Shown one piece after another: positions 17,249 through 27,400 of a stretch of DNA of 64,000 nucleotides (positions are counted from its first letter, which is position 1; each line of letters begins with the position of its first letter). The stretch is taken from contig CP073042.1 in assembly GCA_018114805.1 (NCBI GenBank), forward strand, positions 4,757,501 to 4,821,500. The letters are read 5' to 3'. The translations under genes and the position numbers were made by a program. The notes beneath the pieces are model-generated. The model saw nothing but the letters and a program-made list of their open reading frames with translations. It had not been told where the DNA came from and did not search any database. Source of the stretch: Candidatus Streptomyces philanthi (lineage in GTDB: Bacteria > Actinomycetota > Actinomycetes > Streptomycetales > Streptomycetaceae).

Positions 17249-18049
17249 GTGTCCATCGGCAACTCCCCCGCAGACGACCGCCCTTCCATCGGCCGCGTCC
17301 TCCAGCAGACCCGCATCGGCGCCCGACTGACCGTCGACGAGGTCAGCACCGCCACCCGGGTGCGCATTGCCATCGTGCACGGCATCGAGCAGGACGACTT
17401 CTCCCGCTGTGGCGGCGACGTCTACGCCAGGGGGCACATCCGTTCCCTCGCGCGCGCCGTCGGCGTCGATCCCGCGCCGCTCATTGCCCAGTACGACGAG
17501 GAACACGGCGGTCGCCCCGAACCCACCGCCGCCGCGCCGCTCTTCGAGGCCGAACGCATCCGCTCCGAGCCGCGCTGCCCGAACTGGACCGCGGCCATGG
17601 TCGCGGCGATCGTGGCCGTCGTCGGGTTCGTCGGTTTCACGCTGTTCAGCGGCGGCGACGACGGGACGGGCAGCACCGCGGCCGACGCCACCGACGCGAC
17701 CAAGCCGGCCCCGTCGGCGGAGAAGTCCACCAAGCCGGCCGACCCCAAGCCCGACCCGTCCGAGAGCGCCGTCGCCGGCGTGCCCGCCAACAAGGTGACG
17801 GTCAAGCTCACTGCCGCCGACCGGCAGGCGTGGATCTCTGCGAAGGACTACAACGGGCGGCTGCTGCACGTCGGCGTGGTCCAGCAGGGCGCGTCGAAGA
17901 CGTTCACCGACTCCAAGCGGATCGATCTGGTGCTCGGCGACGCCGGCGCGGTCAAGCTCTTCGTCAACGGCAAGGAAGTCAAGGACGTCGGCGAAGACGG
18001 CCAGGTCCAGCGCCTGAGCTACACCAAGGGAGACCCTGAGGCGGGCTGA
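17249..18049 (+). CDS. RodZ-like helix-turn-helix membrane protein
   Basis: The 266-residue protein has an N-terminal Xre/Cro-type HTH (about 14-75; [21 protein letters not shown]), a linker, one membrane helix (about 112-133, [19 protein letters not shown]), an Ala/Pro/Lys linker and a C-terminal DUF4115-type beta domain (about 175-260, [16 protein letters not shown]). This is the layout of RodZ, which ties the cell-wall machinery to the membrane. In actinobacteria the homologue sits between ftsK and rimO, as here. GTG 17249 is preferred: AAAGG lies 8 nt upstream and HTH homology begins just after it; the frame is open further upstream. A role in cell shape is inferred from the family. Confidence 0.85.
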   Translation: MSIGNSPADDRPSIGRVLQQTRIGARLTVDEVSTATRVRIAIVHGIEQDDFSRCGGDVYARGHIRSLARAVGVDPAPLIAQYDEEHGGRPEPTAAAPLFEAERIRSEPRCPNWTAAMVAAIVAVVGFVGFTLFSGGDDGTGSTAADATDATKPAPSAEKSTKPADPKPDPSESAVAGVPANKVTVKLTAADRQAWISAKDYNGRLLHVGVVQQGASKTFTDSKRIDLVLGDAGAVKLFVNGKEVKDVGEDGQVQRLSYTKGDPEAG

Positions 18050-18164
18050 TCGGGACGGGTTCGTTTCGGGCATACCCGGAAGTCGGAGCGGGTGGGCGCC
18101 GCCCCGAGCACACCGGGCGTGTGCTTCGTGTGCCCTTGGCGCGGGGACAGGTGTCGGAACAAAG

Positions 18165-18170
18165 TACTCT
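18165..18170 (+). promoter_or_regulatory. candidate -10 box of leaderless rimO promoter
   Basis: TACTCT, then 6 nt (GAGCGT), then the rimO ATG gives a predicted transcript start at the start codon. There is no ribosome binding site upstream, which agrees with a leaderless message. Confidence 0.55.
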
Positions 18171-18176
18171 GAGCGT

Positions 18177-19676
18177 ATGCCCGAACGCCGTACCGTCGCT
18201 CTCGTCACTCTTGGCTGCGCCCGTAACGAGGTGGACTCGGAGGAGCTCGCAGGCCGCTTGGCGGCGGATGGCTGGGAGCTCGTCCAGGAAGCCGGCGAAG
18301 CCGATGTCGCCGTCGTCAACACCTGTGGGTTCGTCGAGGCCGCCAAAAAGGACTCGGTCGACGCCCTCCTGGAAGCGAACGACCTGAAGGACCACGGCCG
18401 CACCCAGGCCGTCGTCGCGGTCGGCTGCATGGCCGAGAGATACGGCAAGGAGCTGGCCGACGCGCTGCCAGAGGCCGACGGCGTGCTCGGTTTCGACGAC
18501 TACGCCGACATCTCCGACCTGTTGCGCACCATCTTGTCCGGTGGCGTGCACGCCACCCACACCCCGCGCGACCGGCGCAAGCTGCTGCCGATCAGCCCCG
18601 CCGAGCGGCAGGGCGCCGGGGTGGCGCTGCCCGGGCACGGCGCCGCGGCCACCGAGGCCGACCAGGGCCCGCAGGCCGACCTGGCGGACCTCCCGGCCGG
18701 CGTGGCCCCCGCCTCGGGCCCGCGCGCACCGCTCCGGCGCCGCCTGGGCACCAGCCCGGTGGCCTCAGTCAAGCTCGCCTCCGGCTGCGACCGGCGCTGT
18801 TCCTTCTGCGCCATCCCCTCCTTCCGCGGCTCCTTCATCTCCCGCCGCCCCGCCGACGTGCTCACCGAGACCCGCTGGCTCGGCGAGCAGGGCGTCAAGG
18901 AGATCATGCTGGTCTCCGAGAACAACACGTCCTACGGCAAGGACCTCGGCGACATCCAGCTCCTGGAGACGCTGCTGCCCGAGCTGGCCGCGGTGGACGG
19001 CATCGAGCGGGTGCGGGTCAGCTACCTGCAGCCCGCCGAACTGCGGCCCGGTCTGATCGACGTCCTCACCTCCACGGACAAGGTCGCGCCCTACTTCGAC
19101 CTCTCCTTCCAGCACTCCGCGGCCGGCGTGCTGCGCGCCATGCGCCGGTTCGGCGACACCGACCGCTTCCTGGAGCTGCTCGACCAGATCCGGGGCAAGG
19201 ACCCGCAGGCCGGCGCGCGCTCCAACTTCATCGTGGGCTTCCCCGGCGAGAGCGAGGCCGACTTCGCCGAGCTGGAGCGCTTCATCACCGAAGCCCGGCT
19301 GGATGCCATCGGTGTCTTCGGGTACTCGGACGAGGACGGCACCGAAGCGGCCACCTACGACAACAAGCTCGACCCGGAGCTGGTCTCCGAGCGCCTGGAG
19401 CACCTCTCCCGACTGGCCGAGGAGCTGACGGCGCAGCGGGCCGAGGAGCGTCTGGGCGAGACCGTGCGGGTGCTCGTGGACCGGGTGGACGACAGCGAGG
19501 GCACCGTCGGCCGGGGCGCGCACCAGGCGCCCGAGACCGACGGACAGACCACCCTCCTCAGCGACCGAGAGCTGGCGCCCGGCCAACTGGTGGAGGCGAA
19601 AGTGATCGCGTCGGAGGGCGTGGACCTCGTCGCCGAGCCGCTGGCCGACGCGTGTCCCGAGGGGGCGGCCAGATGA
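18177..19676 (+). CDS. rimO: ribosomal protein S12 methylthiotransferase RimO
   Basis: The 499-residue radical-SAM enzyme adds a methylthio group to an aspartate of ribosomal protein S12. The N-terminal UPF0004 domain begins [16 protein letters not shown] and carries the three cluster cysteines (CAR, NTCGF, GCMAE). The radical-SAM motif is in [19 protein letters not shown], and a TRAM domain fills about 430-490. CAIPSFRG and the absence of a tRNA-type extension favour RimO over MiaB; a true MiaB is encoded at 54438. A 45-residue low-complexity insert precedes the radical-SAM domain. Its stop codon overlaps the pgsA start (ATGA), so the two are probably translationally coupled. Confidence 0.93.
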   Translation: MPERRTVALVTLGCARNEVDSEELAGRLAADGWELVQEAGEADVAVVNTCGFVEAAKKDSVDALLEANDLKDHGRTQAVVAVGCMAERYGKELADALPEADGVLGFDDYADISDLLRTILSGGVHATHTPRDRRKLLPISPAERQGAGVALPGHGAAATEADQGPQADLADLPAGVAPASGPRAPLRRRLGTSPVASVKLASGCDRRCSFCAIPSFRGSFISRRPADVLTETRWLGEQGVKEIMLVSENNTSYGKDLGDIQLLETLLPELAAVDGIERVRVSYLQPAELRPGLIDVLTSTDKVAPYFDLSFQHSAAGVLRAMRRFGDTDRFLELLDQIRGKDPQAGARSNFIVGFPGESEADFAELERFITEARLDAIGVFGYSDEDGTEAATYDNKLDPELVSERLEHLSRLAEELTAQRAEERLGETVRVLVDRVDDSEGTVGRGAHQAPETDGQTTLLSDRELAPGQLVEAKVIASEGVDLVAEPLADACPEGAAR

Positions 19677-20341
19677 CCGGAGTCCCAGCCTCCGCGGCGG
19701 GAGGCGCCCGTGCGGCGACTGTGACCGCCCGCACCGCCGGGCTGTGGAACATCGCCAACATCCTGACCATGGTGCGGCTCGTGCTGGTACCGGGCTTCGT
19801 GCTGCTGATGCTGCACGGCGACGGCTACGACCCGGCCTGGCGCTCCTTCGCCTGGGCGGCGTTCTCGGTGGCGATGATCACCGATCTGTTCGACGGCCAG
19901 CTCGCGCGGCGCTACAATCTCGTCACCGACTTCGGGAAGATCGCCGACCCGATAGCGGACAAGGCGATCATGGGTGCGGCGCTCGTCTGCCTGTCCGTGC
20001 TGTCCGACCTGCCGTGGTGGGTCACCGGCGTGATCCTCTTCCGCGAGATCGGCATCACCCTGATGCGCTTCTGGGTGATCAAGCACGGCGTCATTCCGGC
20101 CAGCCGCGGCGGCAAGATGAAGACGCTGGCGCAGGCCACCGCCGTGGGCATGTACATCCTCGCGCTGACCGGCCCGTTGGCCACCCTGCGCTTCTGGGTG
20201 ATGGCGGTGGCCGTGCTGATCACCGTGGTGACCGGCCTGGACTACGTGCGCCAGGCCGTCGTGCTGCGCCGCGCCGGCCTCGCAGCCGAGCGTGAACGCG
20301 CGCGCACGCGAGCCGGGACGGACCGGGAATCGGTGCGCTGA
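19673..20341 (+). CDS. pgsA: CDP-diacylglycerol--glycerol-3-phosphate 3-phosphatidyltransferase
   Basis: The 222-residue membrane enzyme makes phosphatidylglycerophosphate, the precursor of phosphatidylglycerol and cardiolipin. The CDP-alcohol phosphatidyltransferase motif is complete: [12 protein letters not shown], then [11 protein letters not shown] gives D-x2-DG-x2-AR-x8-G-x3-D-x3-D (about residues 68-90). It starts [19 protein letters not shown] and has further hydrophobic helices at about 45-60, 110-125 and 175-195. The start at 19673 overlaps the rimO stop by 4 nt. The rimO-pgsA-cinA order is conserved in actinobacteria. Confidence 0.93.
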   Translation: MTGVPASAAGGARAATVTARTAGLWNIANILTMVRLVLVPGFVLLMLHGDGYDPAWRSFAWAAFSVAMITDLFDGQLARRYNLVTDFGKIADPIADKAIMGAALVCLSVLSDLPWWVTGVILFREIGITLMRFWVIKHGVIPASRGGKMKTLAQATAVGMYILALTGPLATLRFWVMAVAVLITVVTGLDYVRQAVVLRRAGLAAERERARTRAGTDRESVR

Positions 20342-20456
20342 CATGCGCGGTATAGGGGAGCCCGGTGAAGAAGTGGCGGGCGGCGGGCGGTGGGGACCCC
20401 ACCGCCCGCCGCCGTTCGAAGCCGTTGGAAGTCGTTGGCAGTGAAGAGGGAACACG

Positions 20457-21176
20457 GTGTCTGAGGGGGATGCGGTGACGGAAGAGCGCCCGCTGGCGGA
20501 CGAGGCGATCGCCGCACGCGCGCGACGGGAGCCGCTCGCGACCGACGTCCTGTCGGCGCTCGGCGCCCGCGGCGAGAGCGTGGCGGTGGCCGAATCGTTG
20601 ACCGGTGGCCTGCTCGCCGCGGCGCTCACGGAGGCGCCCGGCGCCTCGCGCTGCTTCCGTGGCTCGGTCACGGCGTACGCCACCGAGGTCAAGGCCGGCG
20701 TGCTGGGTGTGGACGAGGCGCTGCTCGCCGCGCGCGGAGCGGTGGACGCCGAGGTCGCGGCCCAGATGGCACGGGGCGTACGACGTGTGGTCGGGGCCGA
20801 CTGGGCAGTCGCGACCACCGGGGTCGCCGGGCCCGAGCCGCAGGACGGCCAACCGGTGGGCACCGTCCACATCGCGGTCGCCGGCCCGCGCGACGCGTCG
20901 GTCGCCGCGGAGCTGCAACTGGCTGGAAACCGCGCCGAAATCCGAGCACGCAGCGTCACATCCGCCCTCGAACTGCTGCAGAGCGAATTGATGGAGAATT
21001 GCGAGGGCACAGGATACGGAACAGGGTGGGCCCGTTTGGTGTTTGCAGCCCTGAGTGAACACGACATCGCCCCGGCACGGGTGGAGCCCGAGGCGGTACG
21101 GTGGGGCGAGAAGGAACCGGATACGCGGTCCGAGGAGGGAGCCAGCGATGATTCTGCTCCGTCGCCTGCTGGGTGA
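20457..21176 (+). CDS. cinA: CinA C-terminal domain protein (NMN amidohydrolase type), probable C-terminal frameshift
   Basis: The core (about 25-175) is the CinA C-terminal/PncC domain: [15 protein letters not shown], then [39 protein letters not shown]. It deamidates nicotinamide mononucleotide in NAD salvage. GTG 20457 has AGAGGG 6 nt upstream. After LELLQSEL the frame gives an unusual 60-residue tail that overlaps clgR by 29 nt. Shifting one base near 20990-21000 gives [12 protein letters not shown] and a stop at 21052-21054, which resembles the tail I recall for Streptomyces homologues. So a 1-nt indel probably lengthened the tail; the catalytic domain is intact. Confidence 0.85.
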   Translation: MSEGDAVTEERPLADEAIAARARREPLATDVLSALGARGESVAVAESLTGGLLAAALTEAPGASRCFRGSVTAYATEVKAGVLGVDEALLAARGAVDAEVAAQMARGVRRVVGADWAVATTGVAGPEPQDGQPVGTVHIAVAGPRDASVAAELQLAGNRAEIRARSVTSALELLQSELMENCEGTGYGTGWARLVFAALSEHDIAPARVEPEAVRWGEKEPDTRSEEGASDDSAPSPAG

Positions 21177-21531
21177 CGTGCTGCGCCGACAGCGTCAGCG
21201 CCAGGGCTGGACGCTGCGTGAGGTCTCCTCGTCCGCCCGGGTGTCCCTGGGATACCTCTCAGAAGTCGAGCGAGGACAGAAGGAAGCGTCCTCCGAACTG
21301 CTCTCCGCCATCTGCGACGCCCTGGACGTACGCATGTCCCAGGTAATGCGCGAAGTGAGCGACGAGCTGGCCCTCGCCGAGCTGGCGCGGTCCGCCGCGG
21401 CGAGCGAGCCCGTGCCAGCGCCGATGCGGCCACGCCTGAACTCTGTGTCCGTGACCTCTGTGATCTCCGTCCCGGAGGAACGGGTCACCATCAAGGCGCC
21501 CACCGAGGCGGTCAACGTGGTCGCCGCCTAG
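21148..21531 (+). CDS. clgR: ClgR, Xre-family activator of Clp protease genes
   Basis: The 127-residue regulator has an N-terminal helix-turn-helix (about 8-65; [37 protein letters not shown] contains the motif). In Streptomyces ClgR activates clpP1P2, clpC and lon, and is itself degraded by ClpP through two C-terminal alanines. The present protein ends VNVVAA, keeping that degron. GGAGGGA lies 8 nt before the ATG. It follows cinA, as in other actinobacteria, and is followed by a strong hairpin. Confidence 0.93.
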   Translation: MILLRRLLGDVLRRQRQRQGWTLREVSSSARVSLGYLSEVERGQKEASSELLSAICDALDVRMSQVMREVSDELALAELARSAAASEPVPAPMRPRLNSVSVTSVISVPEERVTIKAPTEAVNVVAA

Positions 21532-21582
21532 GGAGCCGTCCATCGGCCGCACGACCCGCCGAGCACCTGTCTGTCCCGTACG

Positions 21583-21605
21583 CCCCGTCCGAACCCCGGA
21601 CGGGG
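21583..21605 (+). terminator. terminator after clgR
   Basis: A perfect 9-bp stem (CCCCGTCCG with CGGACGGGG) and a 5-nt AACCC loop lie 52 nt after the clgR stop, followed by GTGTAGGCGTTTTGC with a short T run. Confidence 0.85.
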
Positions 21606-21619
21606 TGTAGGCGTTTTGC

Positions 21620-21665
<46 letters not shown>

Positions 21666-21932
21666 TCTGGGCCGGGGCGGGCTGGACGGGCTGGGCTGGG
21701 CTCGTGGGTCGGGTCGGATCGGCGTGCGGTGTGGGACCGGTGCCGGCCTGGGCGGGGCGGTGGGCGGTGCGGGAGCGGCTTCGTGCTGGCTTGAGTGGTC
21801 CTGTAGGCGGGGGGTAGGTGGGTGATCCGTTCGAGAAGGTGGGACGGGTTAGCCATATGCCGCGTATGCCGGGGTACGCGGGATTATGGCAGGGTGAGGG
21901 AAGGGACTTATTCCGTCACATAGGAGGAATGT

Positions 21933-22403
21933 ATGACTGTCGTCAAGAGCTCGCTGCCCGAGTCGGACCGGAAGACCGTCGGCGACGCGCTCCAGGGTGC
22001 GCTGGTGGACCTGGTGGATCTGTCCCTGGTGGCCAAGCAGGTGCACTGGAACGTGATCGGCCCCCGGTTCCGCTCCATCCACCTGCAGCTCGACGATGTG
22101 GTGGAGTCCGCGCGGACGCACACCGACACCGTGGCCGAGCGCGCCTCCGCGATCGGCGTGAGCCCCGACGGCCGAGCCGAGACCGTCGCCAAGACGAGCG
22201 GCATCGAGAACGTCAAGGACGGTTGGATCAAGGACACCGAAGCCGTACAGATCCTGGTCGGGGCGCTCAACGCGGTCATCGGCCGGATGCGCGAGCGCAT
22301 CGCGGCCACCGACAAGCCCGACCCGGTGTCGCAGGACATCCTGATCGGTCTGACCGCCGACCTGGAGAAGCACGCCTGGATGTTCCAGGCCGAGGCCGGC
22401 TGA
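21933..22403 (+). CDS. dps: Dps-family ferritin-like DNA-protection protein
   Basis: The 156-residue protein is the length of Dps. It carries the inter-subunit ferroxidase motif H38-x11-H50-x3-D (KQVHWNVIGPRFRSIHLQLDD) followed by the E/T-rich helix ARTHTDTVAERASAIG. Dps forms 12-subunit shells that oxidise and store iron and, in streptomycetes, help compact spore DNA. Position next to clgR corresponds to the S. coelicolor paralogue called DpsB. A strong AGGAGG lies 7 nt before the ATG. No lesion. Confidence 0.92.
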   Translation: MTVVKSSLPESDRKTVGDALQGALVDLVDLSLVAKQVHWNVIGPRFRSIHLQLDDVVESARTHTDTVAERASAIGVSPDGRAETVAKTSGIENVKDGWIKDTEAVQILVGALNAVIGRMRERIAATDKPDPVSQDILIGLTADLEKHAWMFQAEAG

Positions 22404-22519
22404 GCCGAGTCAGGGCTCGACATGGCGAAATGAGCCTCTGACTTGCGCGAGTGGGCGTTTCCACGCGCTGCCGGGTATGGTGACCCGTTGACGTGTTCCA
22501 GGTTTCGGGTTTCGGTGGC

Positions 22520-22535
22520 GGATTCCGCGGAATCC
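22520..22535. promoter_or_regulatory. perfect 16-bp palindrome downstream of dps
   Basis: GGATTCCGCGGAATCC reads identically on both strands and has no spacer, as in dimeric-regulator operators. It lies 116 bp after dps and 48 bp before the hairpin at 22583. Which gene it would serve is not evident. Confidence 0.45.
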
Positions 22536-22582
22536 CGCGCCTCTACCGGAAGGTCACCGGAATGCGGCAGGGCCCTGTCGAC

Positions 22583-22619
22583 ACGGAGCCGGCCCCACGG
22601 GTTGTGGGGCCGGCTCCGT
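22583..22619. terminator. strong hairpin downstream of dps
   Basis: A perfect 16-bp stem (ACGGAGCCGGCCCCAC, 22583-22598, with 22604-22619) has a 5-nt loop. It is about 180 bp after the dps stop and probably ends that transcript. Confidence 0.85.
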
Positions 22620-23002
22620 CGTGTCGTGGGCCCGTCGGCGGTGCGGGGCGTCTCGGCGCGTCGCACGGGCTGTCGCACCGGAGGCCGCACGGGTTGTCGC
22701 GCTGGACACGCTTCGGATGCGAGGGGCGTGGCACCGGGTGAGACTGGCACGACAGGACCAGTACGGGGTGTGCGACGGGGCCCGGTGCCCCGCGCCCGAC
22801 CGCGAGAGGTGCCCGGACATGCGAGACGAGCCGATACCCGCCCGACGTTCTCACTCCGCTCCGCGCCCGGCTGGTGAGTGCTGGACAGGGGCCCGGGGGA
22901 GGCGTCCGAGCCCGGGCCGTGGGGCGGGCCTCGGGGAGCAGGGGCAACGCCGTCGCCTACGGACGGGTCATCGTGGGTTCGGGGAGTGAGCGACGGCCGA
23001 CG
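22620..23002 (+). other. gene-free stretch before the small membrane protein
   Basis: No reading frame here shows family features or a usable start. It contains degenerate GCACGGG- and GACGGGGCCCGGTGCCCCG-type heptamer sequence, as elsewhere in the window. Confidence 0.5.
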
Positions 23003-23422
23003 GTGCCTGACCGCGTGCGCCTGGCCGGCGCGCTGCTGCTGAGCGGGGCCTGGGGCTGGGCCGTCTTGCGGGCGGCCACCGAGTCCGCGCAGGCGGGACC
23101 GGTGGAGGGAGCGCTGCTCGCGGGCGGTTGGGGCCTGAGCCTGCTGCCCGTGCACTGCGTGCCGGCCGGCCGTCGGCGGCACGGCGGCGAGCGACGGCCC
23201 GGCAGCGGGTGGTGGCCGGGGCGGGCGCGCCACGGAGCGCGGGGACTAACGACGCGGGGAACTGGTGTGGTGTGGGTGCGTCCTGCGGCTCGGGCCGCGA
23301 GGGGGACGGACGTGGTGGTGTCGGCGCGGCTCGCGGCGCCCGAGCCCGTACGGGAGGGCGGCGGCGGTGCGCGGGCTGGCGGAGGGCGCGGGGGCGGTGG
23401 CGGCGGTGCCCGTGGCGGGTGA
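23003..23422 (+). CDS. possible small membrane protein, unrecognised
   Basis: The frame from GTG 23003 encodes about 139 residues. It starts with two hydrophobic segments (LAGALLLSGAWGWAVL and GALLAGGWGLSLLPVHCV), then becomes Arg/Gly-rich low-complexity sequence. The first 60 residues have plausible codon use and look like a short two-helix membrane protein; the remainder may be spurious. It ends 4 bp before the converging nei gene. No function is assigned. Confidence 0.35.
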   Translation: MPDRVRLAGALLLSGAWGWAVLRAATESAQAGPVEGALLAGGWGLSLLPVHCVPAGRRRHGGERRPGSGWWPGRARHGARGLTTRGTGVVWVRPAARAARGTDVVVSARLAAPEPVREGGGGARAGGGRGGGGGGARGG

Positions 23423-23426
23423 GGGC

Positions 23427-24300
23427 TTACGGCGACGGCTCGGGCATGGGGCCCGGCTGGCAGCGGGGGCACCAGTAGGTGATGCGGGCCGGGGCGCTGT
23501 TCGGGTCGTCGGGGCTGGTCTGTTCGGCCACCCGGATGGTCGTGCCGCAGCGCGTACACGGTTTGCCCGCCCGGCCGTAGACCCACAGCCGCCGGTCGGG
23601 GTGGCGCTCGGCAGTGGTGGTCCGCGTCGGGCGCGCTTTGTTGACTTCCAGCAACTTCTTGGCCAGCGGCATCAGTCGCTGGCATGCCGATACGCTGAGA
23701 TCGGCCACCGGCGACCACGGGCTGACCCGGAGCAGGAAGCACAGCTCGGCCTTGTACACGTTGCCGATGCCCACGAGGTTGCGCTGGTCCAGCAGCGCTT
23801 CGCCGAGCGCTCGGCGCGGTGTGGCGAGTACGCGGCGCAGCGCCTCGTCCGGGCCCCAGTCCGGGCCCAGCAGGTCGGGGCTGAGGTGGCCGACGACGGT
23901 GTGCTCCTCGGTGGTGGGCAGGAGGCCGAGCACGGGCAACCGGTAGCCGACGGCCGTACGGTCCGCCCCCCCCGAGCACCGCCCGGATCTGGTGTCCCGG
24001 GCCGCCGCGCCAGCGTTCACCGGTGTCGTAGACGTACCAGGCGCCGTCCATCCGCAGGTGCGAGTGGAGCGTGAGGCCCCCCTCGACGCGGGCGAGCAGG
24101 TGTTTGCCGCGCGGCACGACCTCGCGCACGTGCCGCCCGGTCAGGTCGGTCTCGGGGAGACGGGGGCGCCGGTTGCCTCGGGCGTCGGGGCGCAGGCTGG
24201 CGCCGGTCGGAGCGCGCAGCTCCCAGCGCGTCAGGGGCTTGCCCGCCAACGCGGCGTGGAGGCGGTGTGCGGTGCGCCAGACCGTGTCTCCCTCGGGCAT
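23427..24300 (-). pseudogene. nei: Nei-type DNA glycosylase, broken by a G8 homopolymer frameshift
   Basis: The product starts MPEGDTVWRTAHRL, the Nei/endonuclease VIII N-terminus with Pro2 and Glu3 as catalytic residues of an oxidised-base glycosylase/AP lyase. The frame is lost at the run of eight C (plus strand 23966-23973). Removing one base restores QIRAVLGGADRTAVGYRLPV and the second half, with the H2TH region RRALGEALLDQRNLVGIGNVYKAE and the zinc finger CTRCGTTIR then YWCPRC. All conserved parts are present across the two frames (about 290 residues). A one-base homopolymer change could be real, phase-variable or a sequencing error; as given, the enzyme would lose its H2TH and zinc finger. 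Confidence 0.88.
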
Positions 24301-24471
24301 GAGGCCATCATGCCGTTCCTCGTGCGGTCGGGTGCCGACTAGGGTGCCCCATGGTCAGTGCCTGGGGTTCGGTGCCCTGTGCCCGCCCGGTGACCGGTGC
24401 CCGGCGTTCGGTGCTCCTCGATCGGCGGATGCCGCCCCGCTCCCGCCTCCTCCTCGGCCAGCGGGCCGGCA

Positions 24472-27400
24472 TCAGCGCGGGGAGCGCAGGCGTAGCCCGC
24501 GGGGGGTGGCGTGGAAGCCGGCGGTCTCCAGGGCCGGTCCGAACGGTGAGGAGAGCGCCGCTACGCCGTTGATCCGTTCGACCGTGATGGTGCCGAGGGA
24601 CCCGGCGTGGGCCGCGGTGGCCAGCGCTTCGAACGCCGGTATCAGCCGGGGGCCGTCGGCCGCGCCGGAGCCGTGGGACGGTTCGCGCGCCGGGGCCGGC
24701 GAGGGGGTGGTGCGCTCGGGGGAGGGCGGGGGCGCCCCGGTCGTGCCGGACCAGGCGAGGAGCGTCTTTCCGCCGCGCTCCAGGTAGAGCACCAGTTCGC
24801 CGTCGACGAGGACGACCAGCGAGCCGGCCTTGCGCCCCGGCTTGTGGGTGGCGCCCGGCGGCGGGTCCGGCCAGGCGAGGGCGGCGCCGTACGCGTTGGC
24901 GGGGTCGGCGGCCGCGAGTACCAGGGCCCGCGGTGCGGAGCCCGCCCCCGGGCCCCCTCGCGTCCCGCGCCGTCGCCAAGGCCGTGATGGAAGGCCGGGT
25001 CGAGGGCCGCGCCCTCCGCGCGGTCGCGTGCCGTACCCACCGCGCGGAGCCGGTCCACCGCCCCGTCCATGGCGAACTGGGCGGCCCCCAGCCCCTCCAC
25101 GACATAGCCGCGGCGCGCCTGGCCGCTCTCCTCGAAGACAGACAGCACCCGGTAGGCCGCGGCGAACCCGCCCTCGACGCCCTCGGCCGCCACCGCGCCG
25201 CGGGTCACGACGCCGTGCCGGTCGAGCAGCGTGCTGGCCAGTGCGTGCGCCCGGTGCGTGGGGTCGGCCGCCCGCTCGGGCACCAGCGACCAGCGCCCCG
25301 CCACCGTGGACGGACCGCCGAGCGAGGCCGTTGGGCGGGCCACCCGGCCGTACCCCCGTGGGCTGGCCAGCGAGCCGTACCGGCCGCGCGGGACGGCCCG
25401 CTTGGGCGGTGGGCGGTCGCCCCCGCCGTGCGTCCGGAGCCGAGGAGAAAGCGCAGCGGGGCGACGGTGTCGTTGGTGATCCGGCCCGACCAGGCCAGAG
25501 GTCCCAGATGACGTCGGCGATCTCGGCGTCGGCGCCGGGCGTCGGCTCGGCGAGCCCGGCGGCCCGCACCTGGTCGGCGATCTGGCGGAAGAACAGCCCG
25601 TATCCGCCGGCGAGCGCGCCGAGCACCGCCTCGTGGAGCGGGGTCAGCTCCAGCGGGCGTGGCTCGGGCAGCATCAGGGGCGCGGCCTCCGCCAGGTAGA
25701 GCGAGACCCAGCCGTCCTTGCCGGGCAGCGCGCCCGCGCCGGCCCACACCACCTCCCCGGCCACGGTCAACTCGTCGAGCAGGGCCGGGGAGTACCGCGC
25801 CACCCGGGACGGAAGTACCAGCTTCTCCAGCGCGGACGCGGGCACCGCCGCGCCCTGCAACTGCTCGATGGCGCGCACCAGGCCGTCGACGCCGCGCAGT
25901 CCCGACCCGCCCACGTGCTGCCACTGCGGCAGGAACGCGGCGAGCGCGGACGGCGCGACCGGCTCCAGCTCGTGCCGCAGTGCGGCCAGGGACCGCCGCC
26001 GCGTCGCACCACTCCTGGCCGATGCCCGAGGGGTGGAACTCGCCCTGGACGAACCGGTTGTCGGCGGCCAGACGGTGCAGCGCGCCGTCCGTGACGGCCG
26101 GGCCGAGACCGAAGCGCGCCGCCGCGTCGGCCGAGGTGAAGGGCCCGTGCGTGCGCGCGTACCGGGCCAGGAGGTCGCCCAGCGGGTCCCGCACCGGCTC
26201 GTTGAACGCCTCCGGGACGCCGGCCGGCAGCGCCGTGCCCAGCGTGTCCCGCAGCCGCCCCGCGTCCTCCACCGCGGCCCAGTGCTGGCGGCCCGCGATG
26301 CGCACCCGAATGGCGCGCCGGGCGGACTCCAGTTCCGCCGGCCACTCGGGCGCCGCGCCGCGCCGCGTCAACTCCTCGTCGGTGAGCGGCCTCAGGACGC
26401 GCAGGGCGTCGGCGACGGCCTCGGCGTCCTTGATCCGCCGATCGTCACTGAGCCAGGCCAACTCGCGTTCCAGCTCGGCCAGCACCTCGGGGTCCAGCAA
26501 CTCGCGCAGCTCCGCCTGGCCGAGCAGCTCGGCCAGGAGCCGCGAGTCCAGCGAGAGCGCGGCGGCCCGGCGCTCGGCCAGCGCCGAGTCGCCCTCGTAG
26601 AGGAACTGCGCCACGTACCCGAAGAGCAGGGAGCGCGCGAACGGGGAGGGCTCGGGCGTGGTCACCTCCACCAGTCGCACTCGGCGCGCCTCGATGCCGC
26701 CCATCAGCTCGGTCAGCCCCGGCACGTCGAAGACGTCCTGGAGGCACTCGCGGACGGCCTCCAGGACGATCGGGAACGAGCCGAACTCGCTGGCCACCTG
26801 GAACAGTTGCGAGGCGCGCTGGCGCTGCTGCCACAGCGGGGTGCGCTTGCCCGGGCTGCGTCGCGGCAGGAGCAGCGCGCGGGCGGCGCACTCGCGGAAG
26901 CGGGCGGCGAACAGCGCCGAGCCACCCACCTCGTCGGTCACCAACTGGGACACTTCGCCCTGGTCGAAGACGACGTCGGCCGCGCCGACGGGGGACTGCT
27001 CGCTGTCGAAGGCCGTGCCGTGGTCGGGCGCCGGCCCCGTTCCGGCGCCGGAGGCCGGCTCGGCGCCGCCCAGCTCCGTCGGCGTCGGTACGTCGAGCAG
27101 GTCGAGGCCGAGCAGGTCCGCGTCGGGAAGCCGCAGCACGATGCCGTCGTCGGCGTGCATCACCTGGGCGTCCATCCCGTACCGCTCGGTCAGCCGGGCG
27201 CCGAGGGCCAGCGCCCAGGGGGCGTGCACCTACGCGCCGAAGTGGGAGTGGATGACCACGCGCCAGTCGCCCAACTCGTCCCGGAACCGCTCGACCACGA
27301 TCGTGCGGTCGTCCGGGACGTGGCCGCACGCCGTGCGCTGCTCGCTCACGTACGCCAGCACGTTGTCCGCCGCCCAGCGGTCGAGCCCCGCGGCGCCCAG

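Noticed and set aside
21030-21056. Possible ClgR operator upstream of clgR (GTTTGC, then GTGAAC)
   Set aside because: The spacing of 8 nt and two mismatches do not fit the GTTCGC-N5-GCGAAC type known for ClgR targets.
22439-22950. Several overlapping frames of 80-145 codons after dps
   Set aside because: They cross a strong hairpin and a palindrome, and none has an RBS or a family match.
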